The notes under the pieces: model-generated | Told to the model about the DNA's origin: nothing | The model's database searches: none | The model's input: the letters and a program-made list of their open reading frames with translations, nothing else | Translations under genes and position numbers: made by a program | Shown: one piece after another, positions 33,123 through 41,763 of the stretch | Position numbering within the stretch: the first letter of the stretch is position 1 | How the letters are laid out: every line of letters begins with the position of its first letter | From: Carnimonas bestiolae | GTDB taxonomy: Bacteria > Pseudomonadota > Gammaproteobacteria > Pseudomonadales > Halomonadaceae | Strand: one strand, 5' to 3' | Assembly (NCBI RefSeq): GCF_051251125.1 | Contig: NZ_JBPCZL010000005.1 | Length of the DNA: 64,000 nt

Positions 33123-34520
33123 ATGTTCGATAGTTTATCCGATCGGTTATCGGGAACGCTGCGCAGTATTACCGGTCAGGCCCGTCTCACTGAAGACAAC
33201 GTGCGTGACACGCTGCGCGAGGTGCGGCGTGCGCTGCTCGAGGCTGACGTCGCGCTGCCAGTGGTCAAGGCGTTCGTCGAGCGCGTTCGTGAGCGTGCGG
33301 TAGGGCAGGAAGTATCCAAAAGCCTGTCGCCGGGTCAGCAATTCGTCAAGATTGTACGCGACGAACTCGAGAGCGTGATGGGCGAGGGCAATGTGCCCCT
33401 CGATCTCAAGCATCCGCCTTCGGTCGTGCTGATGGCTGGCTTGCAGGGGGCCGGTAAAACCACCACCGTGGCGAAACTGGGCCGCTATCTGCGCGAGCGC
33501 GAAAAGAAAAAAGTGCTGGTGGTGTCCGCCGACATCTATCGTCCTGCGGCCATCGATCAGCTTGAGCGTCTTGCCGAGGAAGTGGGCGTCGAGTTCTTCC
33601 CGTCGGATTCTTCGCAGAAACCGGTCGATATTGCGCGCGCGGCCATTCATCACGCCAAGATTCAGTTCTTCGATGTCGTGCTGGTGGATACCGCTGGTCG
33701 CTTGCATGTCGACGAAGACATGATGACCGAAATCAAACAGCTGCACGGTGCCATTTCACCGGCTGAAACGCTGTTTGTGGTCGACTCGATGACCGGTCAG
33801 GATGCTGCCAACACCGCCAAGGCATTTCACGACGCGCTGCCGCTAACCGGCGTAGTGCTGACCAAGGCCGACGGCGATGCGCGCGGTGGTGCGGCGCTGT
33901 CGGTGCGCTATCTGACCGGAAAACCGATCAAGTTTATCGGGGTCGGTGAAAAAACCGACGCGCTGGAGCCTTTCCATCCTGATCGTATCGCTTCCCGTAT
34001 TCTGGGCATGGGCGATGTGCTGAGCCTGATCGAAGAAGCAGAGCGCACGGTCGACAAGAGCAAGGCCCAGAAGCTCACCAAGAAGATTAAAAAGGGCGAA
34101 GGCTTCGATCTCGAAGACTTTCGCGATCAGCTCCAGCAGCTCAAGAGCATGGGCGGCATGGGCAAGCTGATGGATAAGCTGCCGGGCATGGGCCAGATGG
34201 CAGAGATGGCACAAAATCAGAATGCCGAGAAAGAGTTCGGCAAGCTGGAGGCCATGATTAACTCCATGACGCCCAAGGAAAGACGCAAGCCCGAGCTCAT
34301 CAACGGTTCGCGCAAGCGGCGCATCTGCGCAGGCTCCGGCACTCAGGTGCCCGACCTCAATCGTCTTCTCAAACAGCACAAGCAAATGCAGAAGATGATG
34401 AAGAAAATGAAAAAGGGTGGCATGCAGAAAATGATGCGCGGCATGAGCGGGATGATGGGCGGTGGCGGCCCCGGAGGTCCCGGTGGCATGGGTGGAATGG
34501 GCGGTTTTCCGCGTCGCTGA
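33123..34520 (+). CDS. ffh: Signal recognition particle protein Ffh
   Basis: 465 aa GTPase that with 4.5S RNA targets nascent membrane proteins to FtsY. I start at the ATG at 33123 (MFDSLSDRL), 6 bp from GGAGG. N domain, then G domain with GLQGAGKTTT, DTAGRLH, TKADGDARGG; then the Met-rich M domain (KQMQKMMKKMKKGGMQKMMR, a Gly/Met-rich end). INGSRKRRI-AGSGTQV is conserved as usual. Confidence 0.97.
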   Translation: MFDSLSDRLSGTLRSITGQARLTEDNVRDTLREVRRALLEADVALPVVKAFVERVRERAVGQEVSKSLSPGQQFVKIVRDELESVMGEGNVPLDLKHPPSVVLMAGLQGAGKTTTVAKLGRYLREREKKKVLVVSADIYRPAAIDQLERLAEEVGVEFFPSDSSQKPVDIARAAIHHAKIQFFDVVLVDTAGRLHVDEDMMTEIKQLHGAISPAETLFVVDSMTGQDAANTAKAFHDALPLTGVVLTKADGDARGGAALSVRYLTGKPIKFIGVGEKTDALEPFHPDRIASRILGMGDVLSLIEEAERTVDKSKAQKLTKKIKKGEGFDLEDFRDQLQQLKSMGGMGKLMDKLPGMGQMAEMAQNQNAEKEFGKLEAMINSMTPKERRKPELINGSRKRRICAGSGTQVPDLNRLLKQHKQMQKMMKKMKKGGMQKMMRGMSGMMGGGGPGGPGGMGGMGGFPRR

Positions 34521-34564
34521 GTCGCGGCGCACGCGGTAACAGATAATTATCTTCCGCTGTGCTG

Positions 34565-34593
34565 TTTGCAGAGGTTGAAAATTGCCGTAGAAT
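34565..34593 (+). promoter_or_regulatory. Candidate sigma-70 promoter of rpsP operon
   Basis: TTTGCA at 34565-34570 and TAGAAT at 34588-34593 with a 17-bp spacer. It would give a leader of about 200 nt before rpsP, long enough for regulation. Read by eye. Confidence 0.5.
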
Positions 34594-34798
34594 ACCGCCT
34601 CTTTGCACGAGCTGCATCGCGTATCGGCTCGCCGGTAAAAATCCCGCCTCGGCGCTACAGGTTGTTTGGCGTCCAGGCCCCAAGAACGATGAAGATGCTA
34701 ATGGGCGGGCAGTAGCCCCGCAGGTTCAGCGTCTGACGTCGTGCTCCGGTTCGCACCGAGAGCATACTGTTATCGAATACAGCTAGAGAGAATTAGCG

Positions 34799-35050
34799 AT
34801 GGTTACCATTCGTTTGGCACGTGGCGGCGCTAAAAAGCGTCCGTTTTATCATATCTCCGTAACTGACTCTCGCGTTTCACGCGACGGTCGCTTCATCGAG
34901 CGTATCGGCTTCTTCAACCCGATCGCGCGTGGCGGTGAAGAGCGTCTGCGCATTGATCTCGACCGCGTTGCTCACTGGGAATCCCAGGGGGCGCAGGTTT
35001 CTGATCGTGTTGCTGAGCTGATCAAGTCTGCTCGCAAGGAAGCTGCATAA
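34799..35050 (+). CDS. rpsP: 30S ribosomal protein bS16
   Basis: 83 aa. MVTIRLARGGAKKRPFYHI and DSRVSRDGRFIERIGFFNP are the standard bS16 N-terminus. First gene of rpsP-rimM-trmD-rplS, preceded by a GAGAG ribosome binding site. It binds 16S rRNA early in 30S assembly. Confidence 0.98.
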   Translation: MVTIRLARGGAKKRPFYHISVTDSRVSRDGRFIERIGFFNPIARGGEERLRIDLDRVAHWESQGAQVSDRVAELIKSARKEAA

Positions 35051-35127
35051 TTCGCAGTTGGTGCCAGCTTGCGTTGTACATGGCGCAAGCGCTGGATAGT
35101 TTCCATTAGTCGGATAGGTGTTAGGGC

Positions 35128-35670
35128 ATGAGCATTGACCGCAACGCTGCTGAGCAGTCGAACGATCAGCGCGTGGTCATGGGCAGCCTTACCAGCCCCT
35201 ATGGCATCAAGGGGTGGCTCAAGGTGTATTCACACACGAGTCCGATGGAAGGTATCCTCGATTATCCGCACTGGAGCGTCGAGAAAAACGGTGTCGAGCG
35301 CCGTTTTCGCGTGCTGCAGGGGCGGCGCCAGGGCAAAGGTCTGGTGGTGCAGCTCGAAGGCGTCGATTCTCGCGATGCCGCAGAGGCGCTGAGTGGTGCC
35401 ACCATTCGGCTGGCGGCGGGAGAACTCCCGCGGCTGTCCGAGGGTGAGTTCTACTGGTATCAGCTCGAAGGGCTGGCGGTTGCCACTACCGATGGCGTGG
35501 CATTGGGGCGCGTTGCCTACCTGTTTGAAACAGGGGCCAACGATGTCCTCGTGATCAAGGGCGCCGAGGATGGCAAGGAGCGGCTGGTGCCGTTTATTCC
35601 CGACGATGTCATCATGGATATCGATCTGGACGCGGGGCACATGACAGTCGACTGGGATCCGGACTTTTGA
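35128..35670 (+). CDS. rimM: Ribosome maturation factor RimM
   Basis: 180 aa. VVMGSLTSPYGIKGWLKVYSHT opens the N-terminal domain and ENDVLVIKG-like and RLVPFIPDDVIMDIDLDAG segments form the PRC-barrel domain. It assists maturation of the 30S head, binding uS19. It lies between rpsP and trmD, as in relatives. Confidence 0.96.
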   Translation: MSIDRNAAEQSNDQRVVMGSLTSPYGIKGWLKVYSHTSPMEGILDYPHWSVEKNGVERRFRVLQGRRQGKGLVVQLEGVDSRDAAEALSGATIRLAAGELPRLSEGEFYWYQLEGLAVATTDGVALGRVAYLFETGANDVLVIKGAEDGKERLVPFIPDDVIMDIDLDAGHMTVDWDPDF

Positions 35671-35704
35671 AACCGAATGTCGCGTTGATTCTGGAACTCC
35701 TGTC

Positions 35705-36520
35705 ATGAGCACCGAGGCGCAGTCGGATCAGCCAAGCCTGAGTATTGGCATCGTATCGCTCTTTCCGGAAATGTTTCCGGCGCTCACCGAGCAGGGCGTT
35801 ATCGGCCGCGCGGTAAAGCAGGGAATTCTCGATATTCGCTGCTGGAATCCGCGCGATTACGCTCAGGATCGTCATCGCACCGTCGATGATCGCCCCTACG
35901 GTGGTGGTCCCGGCATGCTGATGAAGGTCGACACGCTGCGCGCTGCCATTCGCGATGCCCGCGATGCCCTGACCGAAAACGGTCAGCCGCCCAAGGTGAT
36001 TTATCTATCGCCGCAGGGTCGGGTGTTCAATCAGGCAGGGGCAGCCGAGCTTGTTGGCCGCCAGCGGCTGGTGCTGGTGGCAGGGCGTTACGAAGGCATT
36101 GACGAGCGTGTCATCGAGAGCGATATCGATGAGCAGTGGTCGATTGGTGATTACGTGCTCAGCGGTGGCGAGTTACCAGCAATGGTAATGATCGATGCGC
36201 TGTCGCGGCTGGTGCCGGGGGTGCTGGGTCACGAGCGCTCCGCAGTAGAGGATTCGTTCAGCGACGGACTGCTCGACTGCCCGCACTACACGCGTCCCGA
36301 AGAAGTTGATGGCAAACGTGTACCAGCCGTCCTTCTCGGAGGCAACCACGGCGAGATTCGACGCTGGCGGTTGAAACAGTCGCTCGGGCGTACGATGCTG
36401 CATCGTCCTGAGCTTCTAGAAGCGCGAACGCTTACGCGAGAAGAACAGCAGCTTCTCGACGCGTTCGTTAGCGAACACGGCGCTGGAGAGAACAACTCCT
36501 CCGGCGACGGCGGTGCCTAG
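35705..36520 (+). CDS. trmD: tRNA (guanine37-N1)-methyltransferase TrmD
   Basis: 271 aa SPOUT enzyme. GIVSLFPEMF, DDRPYGGGPGMLM, VIYLSPQGRVFNQ, AGRYEGIDERVIE and DYVLSGGELPAM form the trefoil-knot AdoMet site. It makes m1G37 in tRNAs reading CNN and GGG-type codons and prevents frameshifting. It precedes rplS; the intergenic segment contains competing hairpins (36570-36605). Confidence 0.97.
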   Translation: MSTEAQSDQPSLSIGIVSLFPEMFPALTEQGVIGRAVKQGILDIRCWNPRDYAQDRHRTVDDRPYGGGPGMLMKVDTLRAAIRDARDALTENGQPPKVIYLSPQGRVFNQAGAAELVGRQRLVLVAGRYEGIDERVIESDIDEQWSIGDYVLSGGELPAMVMIDALSRLVPGVLGHERSAVEDSFSDGLLDCPHYTRPEEVDGKRVPAVLLGGNHGEIRRWRLKQSLGRTMLHRPELLEARTLTREEQQLLDAFVSEHGAGENNSSGDGGA

Positions 36521-36569
36521 GGCAGCCTAAAGGCGGTCAAGGCGTCATCCACATAACGATCCCCGCTCT

Positions 36570-36605
36570 GTTGCCGGGGTCACGCTGCCGGAAGCTTCCG
36601 GCAAC
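36570..36605 (+). promoter_or_regulatory. Palindrome and competing stem before rplS
   Basis: An 18-bp perfect palindrome (36586-36603) lies 7 bp before the rplS ribosome binding site. An upstream segment (36570-36577) can pair instead with 36598-36605 in an 8-bp stem. The two pairings exclude each other, which could adjust rplS output relative to trmD. Confidence 0.4.
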
Positions 36606-36621
36606 CTACAGGAGTTTGAAA

Positions 36622-36978
36622 ATGAGCAATCGTAATAAAGTGATCCAGGCGATCGAAAACGAGCAGATCAACAAGGAACTGCCGGCGTTCGCTCCTGGCG
36701 ATACCGTCGTTGTTCAGGTAAAGGTAGTAGAAGGTAACCGCGAGCGTCTGCAGGCGTTCGAAGGTGTGGTCATCGGTAAGCGTAACCGTGGCCTTAACTC
36801 CGCATTCACCGTTCGCAAAATCTCTCACGGTGTTGGCGTTGAGCGTACCTTCCAGACTTACAGCCCCCTCGTTGACAGCGTTTCTGTCAAACGTCGCGGC
36901 GACGTTCGTCAGGCCAAGCTCTACTACCTCCGCGAACTCAGCGGCAAGGCTGCCCGTATCAAGGAAAAACTTTCCTGA
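36622..36978 (+). CDS. rplS: 50S ribosomal protein bL19
   Basis: 118 aa. The start MSNRNKVIQAIENEQINKEL at 36622 follows CAGGAG; the longer frame is not supported. FEGVVIGKRNRGLNSAFTVR and KARIKEKL-like end are typical. It contacts the subunit interface. Followed by a strong terminator. Confidence 0.98.
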   Translation: MSNRNKVIQAIENEQINKELPAFAPGDTVVVQVKVVEGNRERLQAFEGVVIGKRNRGLNSAFTVRKISHGVGVERTFQTYSPLVDSVSVKRRGDVRQAKLYYLRELSGKAARIKEKLS

Positions 36979-37032
36979 TACCGGCTTTCGCTGGTGCCGC
37001 TTGCCGGTACCAGCGATCGGCAAAGGCCGACC

Positions 37033-37067
37033 AAAAACCCGCGTCCTCTCAAGGGCGCGGGTTTTTT
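37033..37067 (+). terminator. Rho-independent terminator after rplS
   Basis: Stem CCCGCG...CGCGGG (37038-37043 with 37056-37061) extended inward by three weaker pairs, flanked by an A run and a T run (37062-37067). Confidence 0.9.
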
Positions 37068-37199
37068 GCTATTAGTTAACACGGTGCTTGTCCAGCTTGC
37101 TGCAGATTCATCATGGCGTCAGTAAACAGCGCTATCGAGGGCGGCAATTCTTCCGAATCGGTGGTATTTTGTCAGGCCTAATCCTGAAACGCGCTCCTT

Positions 37200-38087
37200 A
37201 TGTTCTACACCGCACTCATCGACAGTTTTCTCGATTCACTCTGGCTTGAACGAGGCGCTAGCCCCCACACGCTGGCGGCCTATCGCCGCGACCTGAAGTG
37301 CTGGGTGTCTCATTTGGATGATCCCGCGATGCTGCTGGCACCGCCGCCCGAGGCATTGGAAAATCTTCTTGGCGAGCGTCGGGCGGCGGGGTATAGCCCA
37401 CGTAGTGATGCGCGTCTGCTGTCGAGCCTGCGCCGCTTCTATCGCTGGGCAATGCTCGAAAGTCTGATCGAAAGCGATCCCATTAGTCATGTAGAAACCG
37501 CGCCGGTGCGTGCTGGCCTGCCCAAAACCCTTGATGAAGCCGATGTCGAAAGCCTGCTTGCCGCGCCCGACACTGAGGATCCGCTCGGGCTGCGCGATCG
37601 CGCCATGCTCGAAGTGCTGTACGCATGCGGGCTGCGGGTTACCGAGCTGATAGAGCTACGCGTCGATAGCCTTAATTTGCGCCAAGGCGTGGTCAGAGTA
37701 TTGGGCAAGGGCAACAAGGAGCGCTTGGTCCCCCTCGGTGAAGAGGCGGTTGATTGGCTCGAGCGCTACATGCGCCAGGGGCGCAGTCTGCTGATGGCGG
37801 ATATCACTCGCGCCCCCTTGTTTCCCGGTCGTCATGATGGCTTCATGACCCGCCAGACGTTCTGGTATCGCATTAAAAAGCATGCCATGCAGGCAGGCAT
37901 CCATAAGCCTCTGTCACCGCATACGCTGCGCCATGCGTTCGCAACGCATTTGCTGGATCACGGCGCCCACCTGCGTGTTGTTCAGGAGCTGTTGGGCCAC
38001 CGTGACCTGTCGACGACCCAGATTTACACCCATGTTGCTCAACGTCGTCTTGAGCAGCTGCATCAGCAGCACCATCCGCGCGGCTGA
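37200..38087 (+). CDS. xerD: Tyrosine recombinase XerD
   Basis: 295 aa. The SAM-like N-terminal domain (FLDSLWLERGASPHTLAAYRRDL) is followed by the catalytic domain with R in ACGLRVTELIEL, HTLRHAFATH (H-x-x-R), LGHRDLSTTQIYTHV with the nucleophile Tyr. With XerC it resolves chromosome dimers at dif. Position after rplS and before dsbC is as in related genomes. Confidence 0.94.
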   Translation: MFYTALIDSFLDSLWLERGASPHTLAAYRRDLKCWVSHLDDPAMLLAPPPEALENLLGERRAAGYSPRSDARLLSSLRRFYRWAMLESLIESDPISHVETAPVRAGLPKTLDEADVESLLAAPDTEDPLGLRDRAMLEVLYACGLRVTELIELRVDSLNLRQGVVRVLGKGNKERLVPLGEEAVDWLERYMRQGRSLLMADITRAPLFPGRHDGFMTRQTFWYRIKKHAMQAGIHKPLSPHTLRHAFATHLLDHGAHLRVVQELLGHRDLSTTQIYTHVAQRRLEQLHQQHHPRG

Positions 38088-38114
38088 GTACAGCCTCTGC
38101 TACGGAGTTTTTGT

Positions 38115-38867
38115 ATGTTTGTGTTTGGATTTCGCCGTCTTGCAATCGCCGCCATCGCCTGTGCCGGTGCGATGGGCATTGTATCTCCGGTGATCGCGGC
38201 CAGTGCGCCAGATATTTCCTCGTTGACCATCGGTGGCCGTAAGGTCGCCGTTACCGATGCTCGCGAGACCCCCATCCGTGGCCTTTATCGGCTAACATTG
38301 GAAAGCGGCGATGTGGTCTTCTCCGACCCGCAGGGCCACTACATGCTCACCGGTGATTTGTACGAAAACGGCGAGCATGGACTGATCAACCTAAGCGAGA
38401 AAGCCGCTAACGAGCAGCGTCGTGAAGCACTCGCCAAGCTTGATAAGCGTGATAGCGTTATCTTCCGCCCTGCAGGAGATATCAAGGGTACTCTGACCGT
38501 TTTTACTGACATTACCTGCCCCTACTGCCAGGAGCTACACAAGGAAATACCAACGCTGAACAAGCAAGGCATCGCGGTACGCTATCTGGCCTTCCCGCGC
38601 GCGGGTGATCACTCTCCGGCGGCGGCTGAACTGGCGCAAATATGGTGCAGTCGTAACCCTCAGCAGTCCATGTCAGCGGCGTTTAACGGTAAAATGCCCG
38701 ATAACAGTGGTAAGCAGTGCGCTAGCACTATCTCGCGTGATTACGAGCTGGGTCGGCAGCTTGGTGTTCAGGGAACGCCAGCCATCGTTTATCCTGATGG
38801 CAGCCTGGTACCAGGCTATCTGCCCGCAGGGCAGCTGGTGTCACACTTCAAGCAGCACGCGCAGTAA
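38115..38867 (+). CDS. dsbC: Thiol:disulfide interchange protein DsbC
   Basis: 250 aa periplasmic disulfide isomerase. A signal peptide (cleaved near residue 29) is followed by the dimerisation domain and a thioredoxin fold with CPYC in FTDITCPYCQELHKE; the cis-Pro is in QGTPAIVYPDG. A second Cys pair lies in the C-terminal half (WCSRN, KQCAST). It sits 28 bp after xerD. Confidence 0.94.
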   Translation: MFVFGFRRLAIAAIACAGAMGIVSPVIAASAPDISSLTIGGRKVAVTDARETPIRGLYRLTLESGDVVFSDPQGHYMLTGDLYENGEHGLINLSEKAANEQRREALAKLDKRDSVIFRPAGDIKGTLTVFTDITCPYCQELHKEIPTLNKQGIAVRYLAFPRAGDHSPAAAELAQIWCSRNPQQSMSAAFNGKMPDNSGKQCASTISRDYELGRQLGVQGTPAIVYPDGSLVPGYLPAGQLVSHFKQHAQ

Positions 38868-39005
38868 CTCACGCTTGCCGCGCTCCTGGTCAGCGGCCAG
38901 CGAGGCGGCAATCAACGTACATTTATCGGGTGGTTCGGGCTGCTGGGCAACGCGTAGCAGTTGATAAAGCCACCTTTCATCGGCAACAAGAGAGTCAGGA
39001 CAATC

Positions 39006-40346
39006 GTGGATTCCGAGAGCAGCGCAGCGCCATCGCTAACGCCCGTCAAAGTAGGTATTTGCGGTCTAGGTACCGTCGGTAGCGGCACCTTCAATGTGTT
39101 GATTCGCAACGCTGAGGATATTGCTCGTCGAGCAGGGCGGCCTATCGTGGTAGAGCAGGTGGGGGCGCGCCGCGATAACCCTGACTGCGATACCTCAGGC
39201 GTCAACGTCACGCGCGATATCTTCGAGGTGGCGCGCAACCCTGATGTCGATGTGGTGGTCGAACTGATTGGCGGCTACGACATTGCTCGGCAGCTAGTGC
39301 TTGAAGCCATCGAGCACGGCAAGCACGTGGTAACCGCCAACAAGGCGCTGATTGCGGTGCATGGTAATGAAATCTTCGACGCTGCCGCCAAGAAAGGCGT
39401 GATCGTGGCGTTCGAAGCGGCGGTGGCCGGCGGAATTCCCATTATCAAAACGCTGCGTGAAGGGCTTGGCGCCAACCGTATTCAGTGGGTGGCGGGTATC
39501 ATCAATGGTACCGGTAACTTCATTCTGACCCATATGCGCGACGATGGCCGCAGCTTTGATGATGTGCTTGCCGAAGCCCAAGCGCTTGGCTATGCAGAGG
39601 CTGACCCCACGTTCGATGTCGAAGGCATAGATGCCGCACACAAGCTGACCATTCTGGCGTCGATTGCCTTTGGTGTGCCGCTGCAGTTCGATCTTGCCTA
39701 CACCGAAGGGCTGCGCAAGATTACCGCTGAAGATGTCGAGCAGGCCGATCGGCTTGGCTATATCATCAAGCACCTTGGCATTGCGCGCCGCACCGATGAA
39801 GGCGTCGAGCTACGGGTGCATCCCACGCTGATTGCCAAATCGCGGCTGCTGGCGAATGTGCATGGCGTCGCCAATGCCGTCGAGGTCATGGGCGATGCGA
39901 TAGGGCGCAGTCTTTACTACGGTCCGGGCGCAGGCGATGAAGCCACGGCTTCGGCGGTTATTGCCGACATTCTCGATGTCGCTCGCGACACAGCCACCGA
40001 TCCCCGCTATCGCACTCCTTATCTGGCCTTCCGCGGCATCGACCAGGGTCGCCGTGAGCTGCCTATTCTGCCGATATCGAAGGTTGTTTCAGCCTATTAC
40101 CTGCGTCTGAATGCAGTTGATCGTCCCGGCGTGCTGGCGCGTATTGCGCGCATCCTGGCGGATCTTGATATCAGCATCGAAAAGCTGGTGCAGCGTGAGG
40201 CTGGTCATGAGGGCAGCGCCTCGCTGATTATCCTGACCCACCGCGCCGTTGAAGAGAACATGGATGCCGCCATCGCGCAGTTAGAAGCACTCGACGATGT
40301 AGAAGGCAGCATCATGCGCATTCGCGTTGAAGGCTCCGACGACTGA
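39006..40346 (+). CDS. hom: Homoserine dehydrogenase
   Basis: 446 aa, NAD(P)-dependent step from aspartate semialdehyde to homoserine. I start at the GTG at 39006 with AGGA upstream, giving an N-terminus that leads quickly into VKVGICGLGTVGSGTFNVL, the Rossmann motif. NGTGNFILTHM, EADPTFDVEGIDAAHKL and a C-terminal ACT domain (YLRLNAVDRPGVLARIARIL) are present. Followed by thrC. Confidence 0.95.
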   Translation: MDSESSAAPSLTPVKVGICGLGTVGSGTFNVLIRNAEDIARRAGRPIVVEQVGARRDNPDCDTSGVNVTRDIFEVARNPDVDVVVELIGGYDIARQLVLEAIEHGKHVVTANKALIAVHGNEIFDAAAKKGVIVAFEAAVAGGIPIIKTLREGLGANRIQWVAGIINGTGNFILTHMRDDGRSFDDVLAEAQALGYAEADPTFDVEGIDAAHKLTILASIAFGVPLQFDLAYTEGLRKITAEDVEQADRLGYIIKHLGIARRTDEGVELRVHPTLIAKSRLLANVHGVANAVEVMGDAIGRSLYYGPGAGDEATASAVIADILDVARDTATDPRYRTPYLAFRGIDQGRRELPILPISKVVSAYYLRLNAVDRPGVLARIARILADLDISIEKLVQREAGHEGSASLIILTHRAVEENMDAAIAQLEALDDVEGSIMRIRVEGSDD

Positions 40347-40371
40347 TCGCGCTACCATACAGAGAAACGAT

Positions 40372-41763
40372 ATGCGTTATATAAGCACGCGCGGGAAGGC
40401 TCCCGCACTAGGGTTTGAAGATGTTGTCCTGACGGGATTGGCATCTGACGGCGGCCTCTATGTGCCGGAAACGCTACCGCAAATTAGTCGCGAAGAGCTG
40501 GCTGGGTTTGCGGGGCTTTCCTATGCAGAGATTGCCTTCAGGGTCATGAAGCCTTTTGTCGATGGCGCCATCGATGACGCTACCTTCAAAGCCATTGTTG
40601 ATGACACCTATGCCACCTTCCACCACGATGCAGTGGTGCCGCTGAAGCAGCTTAATGCCAACCATTTCCTGCTGGAACTGTTCCACGGCCCAACGCTGGC
40701 GTTCAAGGACGTTGCGCTGCAGTTGCTCGGCAGATTGCTCGATCATTTCCTGAGCAAGCGCGGTGAGCGTGCGGTAGTGATGGGCGCTACCTCAGGCGAT
40801 ACCGGTTCTGCGGCCATCGAAGGCTGCAAGCACAGCGATCATCTTGATATTTTCATTCTGCATCCGTATCAGCGCGTTTCCGAAGTACAGCGTCGTCAGA
40901 TGACGACCGTGCTTGAGAACAACGTGTTCAACGTTGCGGTCGAAGGTAACTTCGATGACTGTCAGGCAATCGTGAAGTCCAGCTTTGCCGACCAAAACTT
41001 CCTGAAAGGCACGCGGCTGGTGGCGGTCAACTCGATCAACTGGGCGCGCATCATGGCCCAAACCGCCTATTATGTGGCTGCCGCGGTAGCGCTGGGTGCA
41101 CCGCATCGCGAAGTGAGCTTCACGGTTCCTTCCGCCAACTTCGGCAATATTTTCGCGGGCTATCTGGCGCGCGAAATGGGTGTACCGGTGCGCCAGTTCG
41201 TAATCGCTACCAATGCCAACGACATCCTTCATCGGGTGGTCTCTGCCAACGACTTCTCGCGTCGAGAGCTGTTGGCAACTCTGGCGCCGTCGATGGATAT
41301 CGTGGTGTCGTCGAATTTCGAGCGCCTGCTGTTCTTCGCCTATGACCGTGATGCGGCAGCGGTATCCGAGCTGCTCGAGCAGTTCCAGCAGTCACCGGCA
41401 GCGCTGGCAGAAGCGCCGCTGGCGGCGCTGCGCAAGCTGTTTTCCAGCGCCGCCGTTGATGATCAGGAAATTCTCGCGACGATTCGTGAAGCGCATCAGC
41501 GCACCGGAGAATTGCTCGATCCTCACACCGCCATTGGCTACCGCGCTGCCGAGCGCTGCAACCAGCACCCGGAAGTGCCGATGATTACGCTCGCCACAGC
41601 GCATCCGGCCAAGTTTGCCGAGGCAGTCGAGCAGGCCGGCTTCGAAGAAGTGCCGCTGCCCGATAACATGAGCGATCTGCTATCGCGCGAAGAGCGCTAC
41701 GAAGTGATGCCTGCGTCGATCGAAGACGTGCAACGCTACGTCGCTAGCGCGCGCCGTCAGTAA
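40372..41763 (+). CDS. thrC: Threonine synthase
   Basis: 463 aa PLP enzyme converting O-phosphohomoserine to threonine. The start MRYISTRG at 40372 is the family N-terminus. PLP lysine in FHGPTLAFKDVALQ; MGATSGDTGSAAIEG binds the phosphate; PSANFGNIFAGYLA follows. Long form of threonine synthase, like that of Pseudomonas. Its stop overlaps the recJ start (TAATG). Confidence 0.96.
   Translation: MRYISTRGKAPALGFEDVVLTGLASDGGLYVPETLPQISREELAGFAGLSYAEIAFRVMKPFVDGAIDDATFKAIVDDTYATFHHDAVVPLKQLNANHFLLELFHGPTLAFKDVALQLLGRLLDHFLSKRGERAVVMGATSGDTGSAAIEGCKHSDHLDIFILHPYQRVSEVQRRQMTTVLENNVFNVAVEGNFDDCQAIVKSSFADQNFLKGTRLVAVNSINWARIMAQTAYYVAAAVALGAPHREVSFTVPSANFGNIFAGYLAREMGVPVRQFVIATNANDILHRVVSANDFSRRELLATLAPSMDIVVSSNFERLLFFAYDRDAAAVSELLEQFQQSPAALAEAPLAALRKLFSSAAVDDQEILATIREAHQRTGELLDPHTAIGYRAAERCNQHPEVPMITLATAHPAKFAEAVEQAGFEEVPLPDNMSDLLSREERYEVMPASIEDVQRYVASARRQ

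Noticed and set aside
33843..34532. 229-codon His/Leu/Ala-rich minus frame opposite ffh
   Set aside because: The His-rich composition is the reverse complement of the Met/Lys-rich M domain of Ffh, so it is a shadow.
38841..39026. Open minus frame between dsbC and hom with protein-like composition
   Set aside because: No start codon, overlaps both flanking genes antisense, and no operon geometry; most likely chance.
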